The position numbers were made by a program, and so were the translations under genes. DNA of 7,001 nt from Candidatus Minthenecus merdequi (GTDB lineage: Bacteria > Bacteroidota > Bacteroidia > Bacteroidales > Paludibacteraceae), in assembly GCA_018064385.1 (NCBI GenBank), contig JAGHVI010000230.1:1-7001 (forward strand), in the 5' to 3' direction. Shown here piece after piece: positions 1 to 6,024 of this stretch. The notes below the pieces were generated by a model, which saw only the letters and a program-made list of their open reading frames with translations, made no database searches and was not told where the DNA came from. The first letter of the stretch is position 1. The number at the start of each line of letters is the position of its first letter.

Positions 1-258
1 AAAATGGGACGCAAACTATACTATTTTCATAAAGATGGAGGATTGGAGATTGACTTCATACTTCGTTACAAAGGAAAATGCACGTTGTTGGAGTGTAAAG
101 CCAAATCAGGACATACAAAATCCACACGTACGGTTTTGAATAATCCAGAGCATTACAATATACACCAAGCATTAAAGTTGGGTGACTACAATGTCGGTCG
201 AGATGGAAAATTACTGACATTGCCGCTTTATATGGCATTTTTATTGAAAGATTTATGA
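1..258 (+). CDS. DUF4143-type ATPase, C-terminal fragment (5' end outside window)
   Basis: The reading frame is open from the first base, so this is probably the tail of a longer gene; the ATG at base 4 is likely an internal methionine. The visible ~85 residues match the C-terminal domain of AAA_14/DUF4143 ATPases. There is an acidic pair in GLEIDF followed by a LLECK motif, the E-D...E-x-K pattern of a PD-(D/E)xK-like nuclease fold. The ending NVGRDGKLLTLPLYMAFLL is typical of one DUF4143 subgroup. The Walker motifs would lie upstream and cannot be seen. The physiological role of this family is not well defined. The stop codon overlaps the start of the cytidylyltransferase gene as ATGA, so the two are probably co-translated. 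It differs clearly in sequence from the second ATPase of this family at 4638-5915. Confidence 0.8.
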   Translation, partial: KMGRKLYYFHKDGGLEIDFILRYKGKCTLLECKAKSGHTKSTRTVLNNPEHYNIHQALKLGDYNVGRDGKLLTLPLYMAFLLKDL

Positions 259-944
259 AAAACATTGCAGTCATATTGGCAGGCGGAGTGGGAAGCCGTT
301 TGGGGGCTGACAAGCCGAAACAATTCCTTGAGATTGGAGGCAGAATGGTGATAGAAAAAAGCATTGATGCTTTTGAACGTCATAAAGGAGTTGATGAGAT
401 TGTCATTGTGATAAATCCTGATTATGTGGACGAGATGAAAGAGATTGCGAGGAAAAATAAGTGGAAAAAGGTGACAAAGGTGCTGAAAGGAGGGAAAGAG
501 CGTTACTACTCCACCCTATCGGCTATCGAGGCATATAAAGAGGCAGGTGAGGTCAATCTTATCTTCCACGATGCAGTTCGCCCAATGGTCAGTCAGACGA
601 TAATAGATAGAGTGACAGACGCATTAAAGGAACATGATGCAGTGGGTGTTGCGGTTAAGGTAACTGACACTATTTGGGAAACAGAAGGAGAAGTAATCAA
701 GGCTATACCCAACCGTTGTGTTTTACGAAAAGCCCAAACACCTCAGGCATTCCGTCTGAGTGTAATCAAAGAGGCATATCGCAGAGGATTGCAAGACCCC
801 GAAATGAGCAGCACAGACGATTGTGGAATGGTGATGCGCTATATGCCTGAGAAGAAGATTTATATTGTCGAAGGCGAAGAACGGAATATGAAACTGACTT
901 ATAAAGAAGATATAAAGATATTGGAATACTTATGCAGGCAGTAA
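255..944 (+). CDS. IspD/TarI-family CTP:polyol-phosphate cytidylyltransferase
   Basis: A 229-residue enzyme, full length for the family, that should couple CTP to a polyol phosphate to give a CDP-polyol and pyrophosphate in the cytoplasm. Motifs seen: LAGGVGSRLG...KPKQF (residues 8-24, nucleotide-binding loop), GGKERYYST (79-87), HDAVRP (105-110), TDTI (137-140), IPNR (151-154), QTPQAF (161-166), TDD (187-189) and EGEERNMKLT (206-215). The IPNR...QTPQ and HDAVRP forms resemble ribitol-5-phosphate cytidylyltransferases (TarI/Bcs1-type) as much as the isoprenoid enzyme IspD. Automatic annotation would probably read 2-C-methyl-D-erythritol 4-phosphate cytidylyltransferase. The glycan-modification context favours a CDP-polyol for surface polysaccharide (inference). 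No TarJ-type reductase is visible. The start is fixed by an ATGA overlap with the ATPase gene, and the end overlaps the next gene by 13 bases. Confidence 0.9.
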   Translation: MKNIAVILAGGVGSRLGADKPKQFLEIGGRMVIEKSIDAFERHKGVDEIVIVINPDYVDEMKEIARKNKWKKVTKVLKGGKERYYSTLSAIEAYKEAGEVNLIFHDAVRPMVSQTIIDRVTDALKEHDAVGVAVKVTDTIWETEGEVIKAIPNRCVLRKAQTPQAFRLSVIKEAYRRGLQDPEMSSTDDCGMVMRYMPEKKIYIVEGEERNMKLTYKEDIKILEYLCRQ

Positions 945-2740
945 TTTTAGCGGCAGGAATGGGCAAACGCCTTGGCGAATATACGAAAGAGAACACCAAG
1001 TGCATGCTTGAAGTCAACGGCATAAAACTGATTGACAGGGCTATGGAGTCGTTTTCAAAGGTTGGTGTGTCGAGGGTTGTGATGGTGGTCGGGTATATGC
1101 GTGATAAGGTTAAGGCTTATTTGGGCAATGAATGTCAAGGTGTTCGGATTGAATATGTTGACAATGAAATATATGACAAAACTAACAACATTTACTCTCT
1201 TTATCTTGCAAAGGATTATCTGATTGAGGAAGACACATTGTTGCTGGAGTCGGATTTGATATTTGAACCTTGTGTACTGACAAGACTGCTTGACGACAAA
1301 TATCCTAACATTGCGTTGGTTGACAAATACGAAAGTTGGATGGACGGAACAGTGGTGACTTTGGATGACGACAACCATATCACTCGGTTCATTGACAAAG
1401 AAGAGTTCAAGTACAAAGAGATAAAGGATTACTACAAGACTGTCAATATATACAAATTCAGCAAAGAGTTTCTGAGCCAGTACTATGTCCCATTTCTTGA
1501 GGCATACAGCAAAGCATTAGGCAACAACGAGTATTACGAGCAGGTGCTCAAGGTGATTCTCCATCTGAAACACGCTCCACTCAAAGCATTGCCGCTCGAT
1601 GGTGAGACTTGGTATGAGATTGACGACCTTCAAGATTTAGACATTGCCTCGGGAATGTTTGCCAATACCGATGAAGAGCATTATATGGCGTATATCTGCC
1701 GTTATGGAGGCTATTGGCGTTATCCTCAGATGCTGGACTACTGCTATCTGGTCAATCCGTATTTTCCACCCCAGAGACTGACAGACGAAATAAAGGCAAG
1801 TTTTGATACTCTCATACGAGAATATCCTTCGGGAATGAAAGTCAATTCGTTGCTTGCATCGAAAAACTTTGGTGTAAAAGAGGATTATATCGTTGTGGGC
1901 AATGGCGCAGCCGAACTGATTAAGGCATTAATGGAAGGATATGTTGGTACGCTGGGAAATGTGTTGCCTACTTTCGAAGAGTATCCAAACCGATTGGCAA
2001 AGGAGCATCTTGTTCAATATATTCCTGAAACTGAGGATTTTCATTATACTGCTGAGGATTTGAGAAACTATTTTGGAGACAAGGATATTGACACGTTGCT
2101 GCTGATCAACCCCGACAATCCTTCGGGGAACTACATATCTTACGATGAATTATTGGAGCTTATTCAGTGGACGAAAGAAAAGGGAATGAGGTTTGTTGTG
2201 GATGAAAGTTTTGTTGACTTTGCGAATGTAGATGGTGAATATTCGTTATTGGATAATTCTATATTGGAGACAAATCCTCATCTGTTTGTTGTTAAGTCCA
2301 TCAGCAAGAGTTATGGCGTGCCGGGACTGAGACTTGGCATAATGGCTTCTGGCGATACCGAGGTGATAGCACGTATGAAAAAAGACGTTGCGATATGGAA
2401 CATCAACTCGTTTGGAGAGTTCTATATGCAGATATACGAGAAATACAAAAACAACTATGAGGAGGGTTGCCGTTTGTTCCGTGAGGAGAGGAATTTGTTT
2501 AGACAGGAGTTGGAACAGGTGCCTTATATCAAAGTGTTTGACTCGCAGGCAAACTACTTTCTCTGCGAGATAACTGGCAAATTCAAGTCTCGAGAACTGG
2601 CAATGAAACTGTTGCGGAAGAACATACTGATAAAGGATTGTGGAGGAAAGGCTGCTATGAAAGGCAGGAATCTCATTCGACTGGCGGTGAGAAACAGAAA
2701 GGATAATTCATATTTGGTTGAACAACTGAAAGCGTTATGA
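932..2740 (+). CDS. Fusion: LicC-like nucleotidyltransferase + CobD/HisC-like PLP enzyme
   Basis: A 602-residue two-domain protein. Residues 1-240 are a nucleotidyltransferase close to LicC (CTP:phosphocholine cytidylyltransferase): LAAGMGKRLG (6-15), NTKCMLEVNG (21-30), NNIYSLYLAK (85-94), ESDLIF (106-111) and GETWYEIDDLQDLDIA (224-239). Residues ~255-602 are a class I/II fold-type I PLP enzyme: GNGAAELI (323-330), NPDNPSG (393-399), DESF (424-427), SISKSYGVPGLRLG (456-469) with K459 as the likely PLP lysine, and RLAVRN (583-588). The PGLRLG and RLAVRN signatures resemble CobD (threonine-phosphate decarboxylase) and HisC. The class V signature of 2-aminoethylphosphonate transaminase, known in other cytidylyltransferase fusions, is not seen. 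Inferred role: make an amino-alcohol phosphate (for example ethanolamine phosphate from phosphoserine) and activate it with CTP. Simple transamination remains possible. It overlaps both neighbours (13 and 4 bases). Confidence 0.88.
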   Translation: MQAVILAAGMGKRLGEYTKENTKCMLEVNGIKLIDRAMESFSKVGVSRVVMVVGYMRDKVKAYLGNECQGVRIEYVDNEIYDKTNNIYSLYLAKDYLIEEDTLLLESDLIFEPCVLTRLLDDKYPNIALVDKYESWMDGTVVTLDDDNHITRFIDKEEFKYKEIKDYYKTVNIYKFSKEFLSQYYVPFLEAYSKALGNNEYYEQVLKVILHLKHAPLKALPLDGETWYEIDDLQDLDIASGMFANTDEEHYMAYICRYGGYWRYPQMLDYCYLVNPYFPPQRLTDEIKASFDTLIREYPSGMKVNSLLASKNFGVKEDYIVVGNGAAELIKALMEGYVGTLGNVLPTFEEYPNRLAKEHLVQYIPETEDFHYTAEDLRNYFGDKDIDTLLLINPDNPSGNYISYDELLELIQWTKEKGMRFVVDESFVDFANVDGEYSLLDNSILETNPHLFVVKSISKSYGVPGLRLGIMASGDTEVIARMKKDVAIWNINSFGEFYMQIYEKYKNNYEEGCRLFREERNLFRQELEQVPYIKVFDSQANYFLCEITGKFKSRELAMKLLRKNILIKDCGGKAAMKGRNLIRLAVRNRKDNSYLVEQLKAL

Positions 2741-3723
2741 AAATCTGTATCTGTGGAGGTGGTTCGTTAGGTCATGTGTGTGCCGGTGTTTTGTCATCAC
2801 AGGCAGGTAATGAAGTTTCCATATTGACTGGTCATCCAGAGAAATGGAGTGACGAAGTGGTGGTGAATGATTGTGACGGCAAGGAATATAGAGGCAAATT
2901 GCTCAAGGTGTCGAAAGAACCTGAGGATGTTTTGAAAGGTCAGGAAATAGTGTTGTTGTGTCTGCCAGGGTATCTGATAGAAGAAACGTTAATAAGGATA
3001 AAACCATTTATTGGCAATACGAAGGTTGGCTCGATTGTCTCAAGTACCGGATTCTTTTTCTTTGCGCACAAAGTGTTGGACAAAGATGCGAGACTTTTTG
3101 GTTTTCAAAGAGTGCCCTATATCGCAAGGGTAAAGGAATATGGCAGGTCAGCCAATCTGTTGGGGTATAAGAAAGCACTGTCAGTAGCCACTGAAAACAC
3201 AGAAGAGGGCTTTGAGAAAGTTTTGGAAAAATTGTTTGGAACGCCAGTGACAAGGTTGGATAGTTTCTATGAAGCCTCATTGACCAACTCAAATCCAATC
3301 TTGCACACAGGTCGGCTATACTCAATGTTCAAAGGCAAAGAGGATGAGATGTTTGACCATCAGATACTGTTTTACAAAGAGTGGACAGACGAAGCCTCTG
3401 AAATAGAAATACAGATGGACGAAGAGTTCTTCAGATTGCTTGACACGTTAGGAGTAAAGTCGTTGCCGACTCTGCTGAACTACTATGAAAGCCGCGACGC
3501 AATGTCATTAACAAACAAAATAAAGAGTATCAAGGCATTCGAGAAAATTCTTAGCCCTATGACAGAGATGGAAGAAGGCTGGAAGGCAGATTTCACGAGT
3601 CGTTACTTCACCGAGGACTTTCCTTATGGTCTGAGGTGGATTAGAGATTTGGCAAAAGAGAATAACATCGCAACCCCAATGATAGACCAAGTCTATGAAT
3701 GGGGAATTTCAAGAATAAAATGA
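2737..3723 (+). CDS. NAD(P)-dependent octopine/nopaline (opine) dehydrogenase family protein
   Basis: A 328-residue cytoplasmic oxidoreductase. The N-terminus is a Rossmann fold with a glycine-rich loop (ICGGGSLGH, residues 5-13) and a hydrophobic strand ending in LCLPG (74-78). The C-terminal half carries the opine-dehydrogenase pattern: NSNPILHTG (184-192, His190) and RYFTEDFPYGLRWI (289-302, Arg289 and Asp294). The Arg and Asp are five residues apart, as I recall for the catalytic residues of molluscan octopine dehydrogenase. Known relatives reductively condense an amino acid with a 2-oxo acid. The substrate here cannot be read from sequence. In this operon it may make an N-carboxyalkyl amino acid or related substituent that is then attached to a glycan (inference). 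The start overlaps the preceding stop as ATGA, and the stop overlaps the LicD start in the same way. Confidence 0.87.
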   Translation: MKICICGGGSLGHVCAGVLSSQAGNEVSILTGHPEKWSDEVVVNDCDGKEYRGKLLKVSKEPEDVLKGQEIVLLCLPGYLIEETLIRIKPFIGNTKVGSIVSSTGFFFFAHKVLDKDARLFGFQRVPYIARVKEYGRSANLLGYKKALSVATENTEEGFEKVLEKLFGTPVTRLDSFYEASLTNSNPILHTGRLYSMFKGKEDEMFDHQILFYKEWTDEASEIEIQMDEEFFRLLDTLGVKSLPTLLNYYESRDAMSLTNKIKSIKAFEKILSPMTEMEEGWKADFTSRYFTEDFPYGLRWIRDLAKENNIATPMIDQVYEWGISRIK

Positions 3724-4409
3724 GAGATATACTAGTAAAAATAGCACTGAAACTTGGTATATACAAGCGTCTTATCGAGTTGATAAACAAAGTCAAGTTC
3801 AAGGTTCAGGCACGAAGGATGAAGAAAAACGGTCTGAAGATGCTGTCAGAGGCAGACAAGGTGCTTAGCAATATGGGATTGAAACCATTCCTCACTTATG
3901 GAGCACTGCTTGGGGCATATCGTGACCATGGGTTTATATCTTACGATCCAGACATTGACCTTGGAATACTTGCCGATGAGGCTCCTAAGGATATGCGTGA
4001 ACGTATGGAGCATGCTGGTTTCAAGTTCTATAAACAAATTTATGTTGCAAGCACAAAACAGATTGCCGAAGAGACATATATATATAACAAGATACATCTT
4101 GACATATTCCATTACCACCGTGAGGGCGACGACCTTTACAGCATAATACAACGTGCGCATGAAACAAAGGAGTGGAAAGAGGCTAATGCGACGGATGGAT
4201 TTCCTTGTGACAGGAGTTATGTGCCTTTTACCGAGTTTGAACGCAGAGATTTCCTTGGACTTAAAATATATATGCCAGTCAAAACCGATGAATGGCTGAG
4301 GGCTATATACTCTGACTCATATATGACCCCAATCAAAAATTGGAACGCAAAAGACTATAAGACTCGCATAGTGCATACAAAAGATAGAACATACAGAAAA
4401 TACGATTAA
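3720..4409 (+). CDS. LicD-family phosphotransferase
   Basis: A 229-residue protein of the LicD/fukutin-related nucleotidyltransferase-fold family, whose known members transfer phosphocholine or similar phospho-substituents from a CDP donor to a glycan. The diagnostic block is FLTYGALLGAYRDHGF (residues 57-72), then SYDPDIDLG (74-82) with metal-binding D78 and D80; IHLDIF (125-130) supplies a probable third acidic residue. YSDSYMTP (197-204) resembles the family's C-terminal YGxxWxxP-like motif. No signal peptide is evident; the N-terminal ~35 residues are basic and amphipathic and may sit on the membrane. I chose ATG 3720 because it gives the same ATGA stop-start overlap as the other junctions; the in-frame ATG at 3699 would overlap the dehydrogenase by 25 bases. 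It is the last gene of the module, and the tandem repeat array begins 9 bases later. Confidence 0.87.
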   Translation: MRDILVKIALKLGIYKRLIELINKVKFKVQARRMKKNGLKMLSEADKVLSNMGLKPFLTYGALLGAYRDHGFISYDPDIDLGILADEAPKDMRERMEHAGFKFYKQIYVASTKQIAEETYIYNKIHLDIFHYHREGDDLYSIIQRAHETKEWKEANATDGFPCDRSYVPFTEFERRDFLGLKIYMPVKTDEWLRAIYSDSYMTPIKNWNAKDYKTRIVHTKDRTYRKYD

Positions 4410-4417
4410 TAAGAAAA

Positions 4418-4578
4418 GTGTCAAATTGGCGAATGAAAAAGTGTCAAATTGGTGAATGAAAAAGCGCCAAATTGCCGAATGAAAAAGCGCCAAATTGCCG
4501 AATAAAAAAGCGCCATGTTGCCGAATAAAAAAGCGCCATGTTGCCGAATAAAAAAACGCCATGTTGCCGAATAAAAAC
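4418..4578. repeat. Seven-unit 23-bp tandem repeat array
   Basis: Seven uninterrupted units of exactly 23 bp begin at 4418, 4441, 4464, 4487, 4510, 4533 and 4556. The units drift in order: units 1-2 begin GTGTCAAATTGG, units 3-4 begin GCGCCAAATTGCC, units 5-6 (identical to each other) begin GCGCCATGTTGCC, and unit 7 differs from them only at its first and last base. Each ends in GAAT followed by an A-rich run. There are no unique spacers, so it is not a CRISPR. It lies between the LicD stop and the ATPase promoter region. The reverse complement contains no stop codons in the unit, which creates meaningless long minus-strand reading frames. The copy number could change by slippage or recombination; a function is unknown. 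Confidence 0.97.
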
Positions 4579-4588
4579 AGAGCAAATG

Positions 4589-4619
4589 CTTGGTAACTGA
4601 TAAATAAACTGTAATATTG
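4589..4619 (+). promoter_or_regulatory. Candidate Bacteroidetes-type promoter for the ATPase gene
   Basis: CTTG at 4589-4592 is followed by 19 bases and TAATATTG at 4612-4619. This resembles the Bacteroidetes sigma-factor consensus TTTG-N19-21-TAnnTTTG with one mismatch in each box. It would start transcription about 10-15 bases before the ATG at 4638 and lies just downstream of the tandem repeats, whose copy number would not alter the box spacing. It is a match by eye only. Confidence 0.38.
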
Positions 4620-4637
4620 CAGCCAAAAAAACACCTT

Positions 4638-5915
4638 ATGAACGACTATAAAAATAGGATAGCAGACTACCTGTTGGAAGAGCAACTTGAAGCAGCTGGA
4701 GCCGTGCTTATACAAGGTCCAAAATGGTGTGGCAAGACCACCACGGCTGCCCAATGTGCAAATAGTGTCGTATATATGGATGACCCTGCCCGTAAAGATA
4801 TTTATCTAAAAATGGCAGAGACGGCACCACTGATTTTGTTTGAAGGTGCTAAGCCAAGACTCATTGACGAATGGCAGCTTGCGCCGCAACTATGGGATGC
4901 TGCAAGGTTTGACATAAGTCAAAAAGGAGAGAAAGGCTTATATATTTTCACCGGTTCATCAGTACCAGCAGACGAAAGCAAGATAACGCATTCTGGAGCA
5001 GGTCGTTTTGGCAAGATAACTATGCGTCCTATGTCTTTATGGGAGTCTGGAGAATCGAATGGTTCTGTCAGCCTTACTTCAATGTTTAAAGGGGAGACAA
5101 AGGCAACAATAGCCAATGCAATAACAATTGAGGAACTTAGTTATCTTATTTGCAGAGGTGGTTGGCCTGGGTCACTTACACTGAAACCAAAAGCTGCATT
5201 GTTACAAGCTCGAAATTATGTAGATCTTGTAGTTGATAGCGACATATCGCGCATTGATGGTATAAAAAGGAATGGTCAGTTCGCTCGTCGCCTTCTCAAG
5301 TCATACGCACGAAATCAAGGTGCACAGGTGTCAATCAGTACAATCTATGACGATCTCAAGGCACACAACGATGAACCAACGTTATCGCAGGACACTATTG
5401 TCAGTTACATCAACGCACTGCGCAAAATGTTCGTCATTGAGGATAGCGAGGCATGGAATCCAAATCTTAGGAGTAAAGTGGCAATACGTACAAGTGATAC
5501 GAGATATTTTGTTGACCCGAGCATAGCAGCTGCTGCATTGGGTATCGGACCTAAAGACCTGATAGCAGATCTTAATACAATGGGGCTTCTTTTCGAGACG
5601 CTTTGCATACGTGATCTCCGTGTTTATGCCGATGCCTTGGATGGCAAAGTTTACCATTATCGTGACAAAAGTGAATTGGAATGTGATGCAGTAATACATC
5701 TCCGCAATGGTTCGTATGGACTTGTTGAAATTAAGCTCGGTGGAGAGACTCTTGTGGAAAAAGGAGCATCGTCTTTGCTGAAACTTGCCAATAAAATCGA
5801 TACAAGTAAAATGAAAGCTCCTTCATTTATGATGGTGATTACGGGAGTCGGAGACTATGCTTACCTTCGCAATGATGGTGTTTACGTCGTTCCAATCGGT
5901 GCATTGAAACAATGA
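4638..5915 (+). CDS. AAA_14/DUF4143 family ATPase
   Basis: A 425-residue protein with the complete two-part family architecture. The N-terminal AAA_14 ATPase has a Walker A loop GPKWCGKTT (residues 27-35), a Walker B-like segment RLIDEWQ (74-80), a sensor-like FTGSS (104-108), HSGAGRF (118-124) and the family-typical PMSLWESG (131-138). The C-terminal DUF4143 region contains VDSDISRIDG (199-208), a winged-helix-like middle part, and a PD-(D/E)xK-like end with ELECD (346-350) and LVEIK (362-366). The family is widespread and often found in accessory regions; its cellular task is not established. I prefer ATG 4638 (MNDYKNRI) to the in-frame TTG at 4617, which would add seven residues without homology-like content and would lie inside the promoter candidate. 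It is separated from the LicD module by the tandem repeats and appears to be its own transcription unit. Confidence 0.92.
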   Translation: MNDYKNRIADYLLEEQLEAAGAVLIQGPKWCGKTTTAAQCANSVVYMDDPARKDIYLKMAETAPLILFEGAKPRLIDEWQLAPQLWDAARFDISQKGEKGLYIFTGSSVPADESKITHSGAGRFGKITMRPMSLWESGESNGSVSLTSMFKGETKATIANAITIEELSYLICRGGWPGSLTLKPKAALLQARNYVDLVVDSDISRIDGIKRNGQFARRLLKSYARNQGAQVSISTIYDDLKAHNDEPTLSQDTIVSYINALRKMFVIEDSEAWNPNLRSKVAIRTSDTRYFVDPSIAAAALGIGPKDLIADLNTMGLLFETLCIRDLRVYADALDGKVYHYRDKSELECDAVIHLRNGSYGLVEIKLGGETLVEKGASSLLKLANKIDTSKMKAPSFMMVITGVGDYAYLRNDGVYVVPIGALKQ

Positions 5916-5927
5916 AGATATAGTATA

Positions 5928-5948
5928 GGTGAGTTCTATAAATTCACC
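5928..5948 (+). terminator. Hairpin after the ATPase gene (possible terminator, left inverted-repeat arm)
   Basis: GGTGAGTT (5928-5935) can pair with AATTCACC (5941-5948) around a five-base CTATA loop, an 8-bp stem with one G-U wobble, 13 bases past the ATPase stop. There is no strong U-run after it, so termination is uncertain. It competes with the long stem formed with the arm at 6003-6025. Confidence 0.4.
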
Positions 5949-5950
5949 AT

Positions 5951-6001
5951 TTAAGATAACAAGTTAAAAAATGTAACAAATAAACTCCAAAAACCCTCAA
6001 A
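5951..6001 (-). promoter_or_regulatory. Candidate promoter inside the invertible spacer, pointing away from the glycosyltransferase
   Basis: Read on the minus strand, TTTG (5980-5977), 18 bases, then TATCTTAA (5958-5951) partly fits TTTG-N19-21-TAnnTTTG. A second option is TTTG (6001-5998), 22 bases, then TACATTTT (5975-5968). Neither is a full match. The + strand of the spacer has no TTTG. If the segment flipped, these boxes would face the glycosyltransferase, with the first option giving a leader of roughly 20 bases. Confidence 0.28.
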
Positions 6002-6024
6002 ATGAATTTATAGAACTCACCTAT

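Noticed and set aside
255..944. Housekeeping isoprenoid ispD
   Set aside because: Not excluded, but the glycan-modification operon and TarI-like motifs make a CDP-polyol role more likely.
932..2740. Aminoethylphosphonate cytidylyltransferase/transaminase fusion (phosphonate pathway)
   Set aside because: The PLP half carries class I/II CobD/HisC-like signatures rather than class V ones, and no phosphoenolpyruvate mutase or phosphonopyruvate decarboxylase gene is in view.
3699..3719. Earlier ATG start for the LicD gene
   Set aside because: It would add seven residues and a 25-base overlap, whereas ATG 3720 gives the same ATGA overlap used at the other junctions.
4418..4578. CRISPR array
   Set aside because: The units are directly adjacent with no unique spacers, and no cas-like gene is present.
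4617..4637. TTG start for the second ATPase
   Set aside because: It lies in the promoter candidate and adds residues not typical of the family; ATG 4638 starts just before the conserved region.
4317..4754. Long minus-strand reading frame rich in Phe, Ala and Arg repeats
   Set aside because: It is produced by the 23-bp tandem repeats, whose reverse complement has no stop codon in any frame; it also runs into the LicD and ATPase genes and resembles no protein family.
5382..5699. Minus-strand reading frames inside the second ATPase gene
   Set aside because: They are shadows of a well-supported + strand gene with Walker and DUF4143 motifs and have no recognisable domain.
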